This document shows positions 8,175 to 17,204 of a stretch of 64,000 bases of DNA, piece by piece. Made by a program: the position numbers and the translations under genes. The notes under the pieces are model-generated. The model had not been told where the DNA came from and searched no databases. It worked only from the letters and a program-made list of their open reading frames with translations. The stretch is taken from positions 1 to 64,000 of the forward strand of contig JAGYLP010000006.1 of assembly GCA_018401015.1 (NCBI GenBank), read 5' to 3'. This DNA is from Bacteroidales bacterium. Its GTDB lineage: Bacteria > Bacteroidota > Bacteroidia > Bacteroidales > M50B96. Position 1 is the first letter of the stretch. Every line of letters starts with the position of its first letter.

Positions 8175-11162
8175 ATGAATAGAAATAATTCTCTTACAAA
8201 AAAAACAGTGCTTTTCCATTCAATTCTGATGTTGGTTTCTACAATCATTTATGCACAACAAACATTTATTCCGCACAATCTAACCCATGGCGCCCGATCG
8301 CATAGGGTTGATTTACTGGATTTGGACGGTGATAATTATTTGGATATCCTTTCCTTTTCCTTTTCTGAAAGCGCTGTTTTATGGTACAGAAACGATGGGT
8401 ACGGATATTTTGATACGATTTTTGAGGTCACCAGTGACATTCACAAAGTGATGGTGGCTTTTCCCCTTGATTTCGATTTCGACGGAGACATCGATGTCTT
8501 AACCGGAGAAATAGATGGTGTCTATCTATACAAGAATCAAGGGAATGGCGCATTTGATAATCCAGTAAAGGTCAATTCGGTTCCCATGAAGTTGTATTCA
8601 AGAGTATATGCCATCGACCTCGATAACGATACCCTGATTGATGTGCTTTCAGCCTCTACCTTGGATAATACCCTTGGATGGAGCCGAAACCTGGGCAACA
8701 ATACATTCGACACGTTTCAAGTAATTGACACCATCCCTTCCTGGGCCTGGTCGCTAGCTTCGGCCGATTTAAACAACGATGGAAAAATGGATATCATTTA
8801 CAACTCAAGTCCGACCTCTTCGTTTACAACAATAGCCTGGCGGGAAAATTTAGGAAATGGCAATTGGGGGTTAGAACAAATTCTTGACACCTCCTCGACC
8901 TGGAATTATTCCATAAAAACCGCCGATGTAAATAACGATAATCGACCCGATATAATCACCTCATACAGCTCCATCAACCTAAATGGTGTTAAATGGTTCC
9001 AAAATTTGGGTAATGGCAATTTTTCTGCCGGGTTAGCTATAAACACCAGCTTGAAACAACCAAAATGTTTTGCTACTCAAGACTTGGATGGTGACGGTCT
9101 GTTGGATATACTGATGACATCCTGGTCGAATGATTCCATAGGGTGGCAACAAAATCTGGGAAACGGAAATTTTAGTCCATTTCACCTACTAAGTAGCGAG
9201 GTAGATGGAGCACATGGAATTTGTGCCGGGGATATCGATAATGATGGCGATATCGACATTGTTGCAAGTGCCGAAAACAATTCTGATCTCGTGGTTATTG
9301 AGGACCTCGGACATAATATCTATGAACTGAAACAAAGAATAAATTATTCGACTCTATTTGTGACCAACTTATTTTACGAAGATTTAAATAATGATGGTTT
9401 AACCGATGTAGTTTCTGCATCGATGGGAGATCATCAGATTTCTTGGCATCAAAACCATGGAAACAAGCAATTTTATCTACCTCAACTCATTGCTGATCAA
9501 ATTAATGTAGCGTCCTCGGTTCTTGCCGCCGATTTAAACAACGATGGGACACCCGAAGTAATCGCTGGCGGCTGGCCCGATACAATCTCCTGGTCGCAAA
9601 ACCTTCCTGGTGGGATATTCGATACCTGGGAACCCTTGATCGATGGGATAGGCAATACAAGAACCCTAAGAGCCAAGGATTTAGACCTAGACAACCGGAT
9701 TGATATCATCGGCAACGTGGGCGATCAAATCCGCTGGGCTAAGAATATGGGCAATGGAATATTTGCGGCCATGCAAGTCCTTTACGAGGCACAAACCCTC
9801 ACTACCTTCGATATCGCCTTGATTAACAACGACAGCCTGCCCGATATCGTTTATGGCAACCAAGGATTCCTATGTGTAGGAATCAATTTGGGGAATGGCC
9901 TGTTCGCTCCACCTGATACCATCAATCCAACCGACGGAATACGGGATATTCAATTATCCGATATGGATAACGATGGAGATAACGATATTCTGTACATGAA
10001 CCAAATCCCTTTTACCACCGACCCCTACCATGTTGGTTGGTATCCAAACGATGGATTCGGAAATTTCGACACCCTAATCTTCGTTGCCGACCTCGATTAT
10101 TCGAGTTGGTGTGTCAATGCTTCCGATATCGATCAGGATGGCGACATGGATATTTTTGTATCCCAAAATGGGCCAGTCAACACCAGCGGCAACCTGATAT
10201 GGTTCGAAAACTTAGGCCAAAACAATTACAGCCTTGCACAACATGCCGACTATATCGGTGGACAAATAAAGGATTTGCATTTCGTGGATCTCGATGAGGA
10301 TAACGATGAAGATTTGATTCTTGCCATTCAAAATCAAAATCATGTAAAATGGTTAGAAAATACCCTCAACAATGTAATCGATACCCTGTTAAAATGCCCG
10401 GACGATAGTCTCCAAATCCAATCGAACTGGATTATCGATCCGGGATTATATCAAACCGACTCACAGATCAATTCCCTGGGCGGCGATAGCATCAACTTCG
10501 TTCTGGTCGAAAACTACCCCACTCAGTTTACCCTAGATTCCATCGAAATTTGCGACGGAGACTTTTACGACTTTAACGGTCAAATACTAACGGAGTCTGG
10601 CGTTTATACGGCCAGTTTTCAATCTGTACACGGCTGCGATAGCCTTGTCGAGCTTCCTTTGGTTGTTCTTCCTACACCGGCGGTAAACATCGACGAATTC
10701 AATCCGGATTCGGTGAGTACGCTGGGAGGAGTCCTTCCTCTGCCGAATGCACAGCCTGTCGGAGGAACCTATTCCGGGACAGGAGTAACGGCGCAAGGAT
10801 TTGACCCATCGGTTGCCGGTCCCGGCGAATTTTGGGTAAGTTATTCCTTTACCGATGCGGTCACCAACTGCGTAGGGAGCGATTCTTCCCTCATAAAAGT
10901 GTACGATCCGCTCAGTTTAATCGAACTAAGTGAAAGCTCAGTCCGAATCTATCCCAATCCGGGATCCGGTTGGTTTACCATCGAAGGAATAAATCTTCAA
11001 TTGATTGAAATATACACCCTAACCGGGCAATTCATTCGGGAGATTGAAGGAAAACATCAGTCCAGTATCGCCTTTTGCATGGATGAAGAAGAAAAAGGAG
11101 CCTATTTCCTACGAATCATCTATTCCGAAGGGGAAAGCATGCGGTTATTGATTTTGGAGTAA
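8175..11162 (+). CDS. FG-GAP/VCBS repeat surface protein with T9SS sorting domain
   Basis: A 995-residue exported protein. After a signal peptide (about residues 1-28) it carries more than a dozen repeats of about 50 residues, each with a calcium-binding loop such as DLNNDGKMDI or DLDGDGLLDI and a W-x-x-N-x-G-N-G turn; together they should form one or more beta-propellers of FG-GAP/VCBS type. A linker domain follows (about 745-910), with a SIEICDGDFYDFNG motif common in Bacteroidota adhesin-like proteins. The C-terminal 80 residues (RIYPNPGSGWFTIEG) are a T9SS type A sorting signal. Probably a cell-surface or secreted adhesion protein; the ligand is unknown. Confidence 0.88.
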   Translation: MNRNNSLTKKTVLFHSILMLVSTIIYAQQTFIPHNLTHGARSHRVDLLDLDGDNYLDILSFSFSESAVLWYRNDGYGYFDTIFEVTSDIHKVMVAFPLDFDFDGDIDVLTGEIDGVYLYKNQGNGAFDNPVKVNSVPMKLYSRVYAIDLDNDTLIDVLSASTLDNTLGWSRNLGNNTFDTFQVIDTIPSWAWSLASADLNNDGKMDIIYNSSPTSSFTTIAWRENLGNGNWGLEQILDTSSTWNYSIKTADVNNDNRPDIITSYSSINLNGVKWFQNLGNGNFSAGLAINTSLKQPKCFATQDLDGDGLLDILMTSWSNDSIGWQQNLGNGNFSPFHLLSSEVDGAHGICAGDIDNDGDIDIVASAENNSDLVVIEDLGHNIYELKQRINYSTLFVTNLFYEDLNNDGLTDVVSASMGDHQISWHQNHGNKQFYLPQLIADQINVASSVLAADLNNDGTPEVIAGGWPDTISWSQNLPGGIFDTWEPLIDGIGNTRTLRAKDLDLDNRIDIIGNVGDQIRWAKNMGNGIFAAMQVLYEAQTLTTFDIALINNDSLPDIVYGNQGFLCVGINLGNGLFAPPDTINPTDGIRDIQLSDMDNDGDNDILYMNQIPFTTDPYHVGWYPNDGFGNFDTLIFVADLDYSSWCVNASDIDQDGDMDIFVSQNGPVNTSGNLIWFENLGQNNYSLAQHADYIGGQIKDLHFVDLDEDNDEDLILAIQNQNHVKWLENTLNNVIDTLLKCPDDSLQIQSNWIIDPGLYQTDSQINSLGGDSINFVLVENYPTQFTLDSIEICDGDFYDFNGQILTESGVYTASFQSVHGCDSLVELPLVVLPTPAVNIDEFNPDSVSTLGGVLPLPNAQPVGGTYSGTGVTAQGFDPSVAGPGEFWVSYSFTDAVTNCVGSDSSLIKVYDPLSLIELSESSVRIYPNPGSGWFTIEGINLQLIEIYTLTGQFIREIEGKHQSSIAFCMDEEEKGAYFLRIIYSEGESMRLLILE

Positions 11163-11370
11163 GAAGATTAGGATGATCTGAATGGATTAAGCGATAACTA
11201 CGAGCTTCTCTTTTCTCGCCATGCAGGATTATCCTGAAAAGTCGCTCGATGCAAGCTAAAAGTTTCATGGTCATCCTTTTGTATGTGCTTTTGAATTCCT
11301 TTCTTTGAAAGTGCTAGTCAATTCATATTTGTATAACCTACCATCCCAATCAAGTAAGATATCCATTTGA

Positions 11371-12444
11371 ATGAGTAAAGTGTATCAAACCATCGGATCG
11401 CTCAAGCAAGTTAAGGCCCATCTTGACCAGCATGGTTTAAGCGAATTTAGCTCCTTGCAAGATGTTATCAGGTTTCATCAACAATTCGAATTTAAGCGGC
11501 AGGCAGTAATCGCACAGCACTCCGACTTCATCAAACAAGAAAAAAATACCCTCAGCGAGGAACTGGTAATTTTAAAGGATGAATTAGAACGTTCGAGAGA
11601 AATCGTTCGGCATCAGTTGGAAACGGAGAAAGAGTCATGGCAACAGAAGCTAGATTCGATACCAACTTATGCATCGCTTTCTATTAAGAAATTCTTTTCC
11701 GATTTCAGGAGAAAGAGAATCAGCAATAAGCTTGAAGGATTGAAACTCGAATCGGAGCTAATTATCGAAAAAGCGGTTAAACCAAAGAATCAAGCTTACC
11801 TTCTGAAGCGCGCGCGCTTTGATTTTCTTGACCAAAATCTGCATCAGGCAGTAGATGAGAGCGCTAGATTGGATCTACTTGAACTCGATAAAAAACATAA
11901 GCTGATTAATGCTATTATGCCAACGGTTTGGGGTGCCGTGGGCGAAAATAAAGTAGTAAAAGAATTAGAACGATTGCCCGATGGGTATTTTTTAATCAAC
12001 GATTTGAACCTACATTTTCCAAAGCCACTGTATTATAAAGAAGATGGCAGTTACATTCAATCCGTTCAAATTGATCATGTGCTCGTTTCACCAGCAGGTG
12101 TGTTTGTGATTGAAACCAAGCACTGGAGCCGGCAGTCGCTGGCTAATCTCGATTTACGATCGCCCGTCCAGCAAATAAAACGAGCAGGTTATGCCATGTA
12201 TATGGTCATTCAGAGTTATTTATCTGCAGGATTTGGCTTACATCGGTGGGGAAAACGAAAAATTCCTGTTAGGAACGTTATAGTATTTATCAATCAAAAA
12301 CCCATCGGAGAATTCAGTCACGTTAAAATACTAATTTTAAGCCAACTACGAAGCTATATTTCATATTTTGAACCCAGTCTATCGGAATCGGAAACCGAGC
12401 GACTGACGGATTTTCTACGGTCGATTAATCCATCGAGCGAGTAG
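11371..12444 (+). CDS. NERD (nuclease-related) domain protein with coiled coil
   Basis: A 357-residue cytoplasmic protein. Residues about 30-150 are charged and helical and probably form a coiled coil. The second half holds a NERD domain: GAVGENKVVKELERL, then IDHVLVSPAGVFVIETKHW, which contains the IDH...ExK pattern of the PD-(D/E)xK nuclease fold. NERD proteins are thought to be nucleases or DNA-handling proteins and sometimes accompany defence genes. It is alone on the plus strand with no partner helicase or kinase next to it. No signal peptide or membrane segment is seen. Nuclease activity is inference from the fold. Confidence 0.82.
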   Translation: MSKVYQTIGSLKQVKAHLDQHGLSEFSSLQDVIRFHQQFEFKRQAVIAQHSDFIKQEKNTLSEELVILKDELERSREIVRHQLETEKESWQQKLDSIPTYASLSIKKFFSDFRRKRISNKLEGLKLESELIIEKAVKPKNQAYLLKRARFDFLDQNLHQAVDESARLDLLELDKKHKLINAIMPTVWGAVGENKVVKELERLPDGYFLINDLNLHFPKPLYYKEDGSYIQSVQIDHVLVSPAGVFVIETKHWSRQSLANLDLRSPVQQIKRAGYAMYMVIQSYLSAGFGLHRWGKRKIPVRNVIVFINQKPIGEFSHVKILILSQLRSYISYFEPSLSESETERLTDFLRSINPSSE

Positions 12445-12525
12445 AGTGAGCAGTATTAAATGAGAGTTTATAGTTAAATAGCGGGAATGGAGCAAGAAGA
12501 AGTCGTTCAATCGTTAACTCTCTAT

Positions 12526-13638
12526 TCAAAAATCTCCCTCATACAGGATATTCATAAACCGGAAAAAAAGAGAATCGGGATGAATATCGGTAAGGCTATT
12601 AAAATAGATGATAACCGTACAGTTTTTTGCTATGCTGTGGTACATGGAAGTGGTGTATCCGGGCAGAGCACCGTTGTGACCGAAAAACGAACCCCGTTTC
12701 AGGATCGCATAACCGTAGGCTTTATTGGGTTCCAGGTATTGCAATTCAGTAATCCTTTTTTGCTGGAGACTATCGCTCAAAACCCCTCCTTCAACAATTG
12801 TTTGCACATATTTTTGAAGCTCCCGCGGACATGAGTAGGCGGCACCGGCGGCCCATGCCCAAGAAACATCAAAAAGATTACTTACATCGAAATAGTTGTT
12901 TTCAACTTCATCCCAGAGATAGCCCTTGCTGTGCTGATTCGGCAACTCAGTGCCACTTGTCAACAAAGCAGTATGATTTAGATTTAAAGGAAATAGGAGG
13001 CGATTTTCAACCTCAACCTGCAGAGAATTTCCAGTTATCTTTTCTATGATCATTCCTAAAATAATCGTATTCGTATTGGAGTAATGCCAGTCAGTACCAG
13101 GGTCAAAAATATAGTCGTGCGCGAAGCCGGCTTCAACAAGCTCATGCGGCATCCATACTCTCGTTGGATTTTCATTGACTTCATTTCCCCAAGCTTCATC
13201 CTCCAGATAATTGAATATTCCACTCGTCATATTGCACAACATGGCGATACTAACTTCATCAGAACGAGGAAATTCCGGGAAGAAATCGGAGAGCTTATCA
13301 TCTAACGAAAGTTGGCCTTCACCCACCAATTGAAGCAGTACAGTAACCGTCATTGTTTTGCTAATGCTCCCTACTCTAAAAATATTATCCCCATTCATTG
13401 GCACTTGATTGGGAATATCGCTGTAGCCAGCCGTATAAAGCCAATCAATTCCTTTTTGATGATCAACCACCAGCGCAACAATACCCGGCACACGAGCATG
13501 CTGAATTATGGAATCAGTGACTGCTTTCATTTGTTGTATAAAAACCTCATTTGGATCACTTGTTTTCTCTATTTCACAGGCACCAAACAAGAAAATGGAG
13601 ATAAGCAGCAATGAAAAAAGTTTTGTAATAGTTTTCAT
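12526..13638 (-). CDS. Lipoprotein serine hydrolase (class C beta-lactamase-like)
   Basis: A 370-residue protein of the beta-lactamase/penicillin-binding-like serine hydrolase family. The signal peptide ends in a lipobox (LFGAC, Cys 21), so it should be lipid-anchored. The catalytic SxxK motif is SISK (about residues 91-94), the YxN motif is YSN, and HNG replaces the KTG motif, as is common for class C-like esterases and D-amino-acid peptidases. Substrate cannot be told; antibiotic hydrolysis should not be assumed. It lies 17 bases after the glycerol dehydrogenase gene on the same strand and may be co-transcribed. Confidence 0.85.
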   Translation of the reverse strand: MKTITKLFSLLLISIFLFGACEIEKTSDPNEVFIQQMKAVTDSIIQHARVPGIVALVVDHQKGIDWLYTAGYSDIPNQVPMNGDNIFRVGSISKTMTVTVLLQLVGEGQLSLDDKLSDFFPEFPRSDEVSIAMLCNMTSGIFNYLEDEAWGNEVNENPTRVWMPHELVEAGFAHDYIFDPGTDWHYSNTNTIILGMIIEKITGNSLQVEVENRLLFPLNLNHTALLTSGTELPNQHSKGYLWDEVENNYFDVSNLFDVSWAWAAGAAYSCPRELQKYVQTIVEGGVLSDSLQQKRITELQYLEPNKAYGYAILKRGSFFGHNGALPGYTTSMYHSIAKNCTVIIYFNSLTDIHPDSLFFRFMNILYEGDF

Positions 13639-13655
13639 GTGTTAATTATTTATAG

Positions 13656-14756
13656 CTATGAGCTAAAACGAGACCTAAATTGCCGTCCATATTGATCGGC
13701 TTTAATCAGCGCTTCATAAACCTGTTGAGCATCTATTCCATCTCGTTCGTGATGGATGGACGAACCGGGCTCTGATGATTTTTGGGCAACGACCATCAGC
13801 TTCTCTTTTGTTATTTCTTGTATTCCTATTTGCGATAGCGTAACGGGAAGTCCAACCGAGGCACAAAAACGACATACTGTATCGATTTCATCCTCAGGCG
13901 CATAGCTTAGGTGCAAGCCTGTTAACACCCCAAATGCAACCTTTTCTCCATGATAAAAAGGATGCGTTTCGGGAAGCGCGGTCAAGCCGTTATGTATGGC
14001 ATGTGCCGACGCTAATCCTCCACTTTCAAAACCAATACCGCTCAGTAAAATATTAGCTTCAATGATGTTTTTCAAAGCTTTGCTTAGGACACCCTTTTCG
14101 TGATCAAGTTTAGCACGAAGTCCGTATTCAATAAGTGTATCGTAACAAAGTCTCGCAATGTTTTGTCCGGCGAGGGTACTTAGCCCTCCACATTCATTTT
14201 TCGAGGAAGTTTTTTCACACGATCGTGCTTCAAACCAGGTTGCTAATGCATCGCCCATGCCTGCGACTAAAAACCTGACCGGTGCTTTTGCAATGATTTC
14301 TTCATCCACTATTACAGCAGCAGGATTGAGACGCTGATAATGAACTTGTTCAAAAATCCCGTCTTCAGAATAAGTTACCGCACAACCACTACACGGAGCA
14401 TCGGTTGATGCAATAGTGGGGACAATAATAACTGGCAACCCGGCCCTGTCAGCTGCAATTTTGGCCGTGTCAATCACTTTTCCTCCACCCATTCCGATAA
14501 CAATATCTGCTTTCAACAGCTCAATGCGTTGAGAGAATCGCTCCAATTCTGATTCAGTACATTCGCCTCCAAATACTTCAACAGCTACTTGCGACGACAA
14601 GGGCGGTTGATCATAGCTTGCCGGCAGAAACTTTTTTGCAGTTGGCGAGGTAATCACCAGAGCCTTGCTGCCAAACTTCTTAAACATACTTTCCAGCTGA
14701 AGGATGGAACAACAGCCTTGTATGTATTTTCCGGGGAAACATGCAATAAGATTCAT
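13656..14756 (-). CDS. gldA: Glycerol dehydrogenase-like, iron/zinc-dependent alcohol dehydrogenase
   Basis: A 366-residue NAD-dependent dehydrogenase of the GldA group, oxidising glycerol to dihydroxyacetone or a similar small polyol. It shows GMGGGKVIDTAK for NAD binding, PTIASTDAPCSG, and metal ligands in GMGDALATWFEA (Asp), SAHAIHNGL (His) and YHGEKVAFG (His). The length matches the family. No dihydroxyacetone kinase or other glycerol gene is adjacent, so the substrate is uncertain. It is followed closely by the serine hydrolase gene. Confidence 0.88.
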   Translation of the reverse strand: MNLIACFPGKYIQGCCSILQLESMFKKFGSKALVITSPTAKKFLPASYDQPPLSSQVAVEVFGGECTESELERFSQRIELLKADIVIGMGGGKVIDTAKIAADRAGLPVIIVPTIASTDAPCSGCAVTYSEDGIFEQVHYQRLNPAAVIVDEEIIAKAPVRFLVAGMGDALATWFEARSCEKTSSKNECGGLSTLAGQNIARLCYDTLIEYGLRAKLDHEKGVLSKALKNIIEANILLSGIGFESGGLASAHAIHNGLTALPETHPFYHGEKVAFGVLTGLHLSYAPEDEIDTVCRFCASVGLPVTLSQIGIQEITKEKLMVVAQKSSEPGSSIHHERDGIDAQQVYEALIKADQYGRQFRSRFSS

Positions 14757-15001
14757 GGGCTTATTTTATTAGAATGGTTGACATTTTTCTAATGCGAACT
14801 TAATGCTGTTTTTCATTCTTTCACTATTGTTTCCCCTTCAATTTATATCGGTCGTTGATTGTTTCTTACACTTGGAGGTAGCGGATCGCGGGAATAAATC
14901 GTTTGGGTGAGCGGGCTGCGTTCGTTTACTCCACGACTAAACGTTGATGCGTGGCAACATACTCAAATAACCACTGCACCTCGAATGTTTTATGACCGCG
15001 T

Positions 15002-15011
15002 GTTGTAAGCA
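15002..15011 (+). repeat. Left 10-bp inverted repeat flanking the pRiA4b-like gene
   Basis: GTTGTAAGCA here is the exact reverse complement of TGCTTACAAC at 15646-15655. The pair brackets the single gene at 15032-15628 and may mark a mobile cassette boundary. Short enough to be chance. Confidence 0.5.
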
Positions 15012-15031
15012 TTTACTTTTTAATCTCCGCT

Positions 15032-15628
15032 CTAAAACCAAATGCAACCATAATCTTTTTTCTTTAACATGAAATTTATTTCATCCTTGTTAAAATATTC
15101 AGGGTCAAATTCACCCCCCAACCATTCAATATAACTAGCATATTCTTCATGTCCGGGTTGTTTAAGTATTTCAAGCATATCTGAATAACCCCATATTCCG
15201 CCACAATCTTCAGGTGGACAATTCCGCCTACCTGCTATACATTTTGGTGTTTGTATCTGATTATCTGGAGGTAATATTTTTTCAAGGGTTATCGTATGTT
15301 CCCAACCATCACCAAAATCATATTCATAATTAATCTTTGATCTTTCCCTATCTAATAATTTATTCAATCTTATCGTTCTTGAATCACTTGTAAAGTCGAC
15401 TTCAAATTCCTTTGGTGAATAATCGTCAATACCATCTGAAAACACATGTAGATGTGAATTTGTCCAGCCCATTGTTGTTTGTATAATGCAATGAAAATCC
15501 ACTAACAAGATATCCGAATCTACCAGTATTCTTCTCCATATTCTAGGTTTGGATCCCTTTAAAACTATTTGAATTTGATATACCTTTTTAGCCATGTTTT
15601 TTCCTTCAAATGTAGTTAAATTGTCCAT
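15032..15628 (-). CDS. Plasmid pRiA4b ORF-3-like family protein
   Basis: A 198-residue protein matching the pRiA4b ORF-3-like (DUF, TnpR-of-IS1096) family. The diagnostic opening is YQIQIVLKGSKPRIWRRI, followed by MGWTNSHLHVF and YEYDFGDGWEHTI. Members are found on plasmids, transposons and scattered accessory loci; function is unknown. The start is ambiguous: an internal ATG at 15595 (MAKKVYQ) is equally plausible and has GAAGGA upstream. It is flanked by short inverted repeats and by gene-free stretches of about 275 and 290 bases, as expected for a cassette-like acquired gene. Confidence 0.82.
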   Translation of the reverse strand: MDNLTTFEGKNMAKKVYQIQIVLKGSKPRIWRRILVDSDILLVDFHCIIQTTMGWTNSHLHVFSDGIDDYSPKEFEVDFTSDSRTIRLNKLLDRERSKINYEYDFGDGWEHTITLEKILPPDNQIQTPKCIAGRRNCPPEDCGGIWGYSDMLEILKQPGHEEYASYIEWLGGEFDPEYFNKDEINFMLKKKDYGCIWF

Positions 15629-15645
15629 TCGTGGGTTGTTTTAAT

Positions 15646-15655
15646 TGCTTACAAC
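15646..15655 (+). repeat. Right 10-bp inverted repeat flanking the pRiA4b-like gene
   Basis: TGCTTACAAC, reverse complement of the copy at 15002-15011. It continues as TAACACATATCGCG. The 15656-15916 stretch otherwise shows no convincing gene; a 64-codon plus-strand ORF there has no recognisable features. Confidence 0.5.
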
Positions 15656-15916
15656 TAACACATATCGCGAACTTTGGATTACTTTTTCCAACACAGCGCC
15701 AATCCTCCTATCGACAGAATTAACCTTGCTTAGCTTCCTTAACTATCCATTTGAACGGGAGGACGACATACTCGAAATTTTTGCTGACTCTAAAATAGTA
15801 ACCTGGGAAAATAGGAAAGTCGGATTTGGTGAAAACTGAAGAGTCGAAGGAATCTTTCATGGTTAAACATGAGCAATTGTTGTTGCGAATACCTTAGTGG
15901 TAATTTTGGGGAGGGA

Positions 15917-16867
15917 CTACAGGACAATAGCAAATTGCCCGACGCGCTGTGTTATTAATTCCTTGTAGGCTTTTTGTTTGTCTGAATCAAGGAAAGAGCT
16001 GTCGATCAGCGCTATGGCCTCTGGAAACCATTTCGTCAGCCTTTTGTAAACCGCGGTGATTTGTTTGTCATTTAGTTGTAATACAGCCCCTAGACGATCG
16101 AAATACGTTTTGTTGAAGTTTTCCTTTTTACCACCCAGAAGCAAGGCTGTGTCGTCCTTATCATTTGGAAAGATCATTTTCACATTCAACAAGTCGTAGA
16201 AAGGAGAAAGCACCCAACCCATTTCTGATAAAAACATCGAATAGTTTTTTAAGTGCATATCGTTGTTCCCGATGATATAGTTGAATACCGTTGTTTCAAA
16301 AAAACGCAACTTGTCAAACAGGGTGTTAACGGATAAATCGCCTATGGTTTTTCCGAGTGTTTCCATAGTGCCTTTGTATTTATCAGCCAGTTCAAGTATT
16401 TGCAGAAAATCGATCATGTGATTTTTAGATCCATCCGGGTTACGATCAATGCGTTTGGTAATAAAGCACAGTTCACCCGATTGTAAGCGAATCATATTTA
16501 CAGGTACAATGTCTATTTTGAACAATTCGGCCAGTTTCATAGAGAGGTGTTCATTTTCAGGCATCTGCGGATAATCGGCATTTTGCGGTTTGAGGATATA
16601 GTTCCCTTCTAAAGCATCCATGATGGTCAGACGCCCCTGATGGCCATTTTCCAATGCAGATTTTATCCACCCCAACGACAGTTTGGGCTGAACCCCCGGA
16701 ACGGTAATAGATAGCTCTGCGGCTTCTTTCGCCAGTTTTTCCATCTCTGATAAACGATAGGGTAATAAGGGAGCATGTTTGGTCCCAAAAAAAGCTTTAC
16801 TGCAATTAGGATGATAGTCCGCTTGCTTATCATCCAACTCCTTATAACAATAGAGGCATTTATGCAT
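15917..16867 (-). CDS. hipT: HipT-type serine/threonine kinase toxin (HipA C-terminal domain)
   Basis: A 316-residue HipA-like kinase lacking the usual HipA N-terminal subdomain, which the preceding gene encodes instead. It shows YILKPQ (ATP lysine), GNNDMHLKN (catalytic loop) and SPFYDLLN (metal-binding Asp). The extreme N-terminus has CLYC...HPNC, a probable zinc-binding finger. SITVPGVQPKLS places Ser53 and Thr55 where E. coli O127 HipT has its two autophosphorylated serines. By homology the toxin phosphorylates a translation target, as HipT does with TrpRS; the target here is unknown. It overlaps hipS by eight bases. Confidence 0.88.
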   Translation of the reverse strand: MHKCLYCYKELDDKQADYHPNCSKAFFGTKHAPLLPYRLSEMEKLAKEAAELSITVPGVQPKLSLGWIKSALENGHQGRLTIMDALEGNYILKPQNADYPQMPENEHLSMKLAELFKIDIVPVNMIRLQSGELCFITKRIDRNPDGSKNHMIDFLQILELADKYKGTMETLGKTIGDLSVNTLFDKLRFFETTVFNYIIGNNDMHLKNYSMFLSEMGWVLSPFYDLLNVKMIFPNDKDDTALLLGGKKENFNKTYFDRLGAVLQLNDKQITAVYKRLTKWFPEAIALIDSSFLDSDKQKAYKELITQRVGQFAIVL

Positions 16868-17204
16868 TGGTTCCAGGATTTACCGGGTGAACACTTACCG
16901 CACCAATGGCATTTTGACAACAGGCCAGCAGCAGACCCATGCGGTCATTCTTGTTAATCTTCCAGCTTTCAGCGGCTATATTCAATAGCCAACCTTCAGG
17001 AATGAGTCCATCGAAAAACGGGAACAATCGCTTACTTCGGTATGGACTTGTTGATACTGGCATTTGAAAGGAGATGAATTGGTTTGGGTAGGTTTGGGCG
17101 TACATTTCATCATATACAAAGAGATATTCTCCATTATCCTCTTCAGTTAGAAGACCAGCCTGAATGTTATTGTATTTAACTATTCCTTGTCGCATGGCTC
17201 TCAT
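16860..17204 (-). CDS. hipS: HipS-type protein (HipA N-terminal subdomain)
   Basis: A 114-residue protein equal to the N-subdomain-1 of HipA, with LFPFFDGLIPEGW matching the HipA FF-GLLPEG motif. In the E. coli O127 HipBST system the equivalent separate protein is the antitoxin and inserts a tryptophan near the kinase active site; here Trp 72 (69 from the second Met) directly follows the PEG motif, a plausible counterpart. The start may be 17204 or the ATG at 17195. The first codons overlap the hipB end by 20-29 bases and the end overlaps hipT, so all three are translated as one unit. Confidence 0.85.
   Translation of the reverse strand: MRAMRQGIVKYNNIQAGLLTEEDNGEYLFVYDEMYAQTYPNQFISFQMPVSTSPYRSKRLFPFFDGLIPEGWLLNIAAESWKINKNDRMGLLLACCQNAIGAVSVHPVNPGTNA

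Noticed and set aside
12526-13638. Beta-lactam resistance gene
   Set aside because: The SxxK/YxN/HxG pattern is shared by many esterases and peptidases. Nothing in the sequence shows activity on antibiotics.
15645-15839. 64-codon plus-strand ORF beside the pRiA4b-like gene
   Set aside because: It begins within the boundary repeat, has no recognisable motif, signal peptide or neighbour support.
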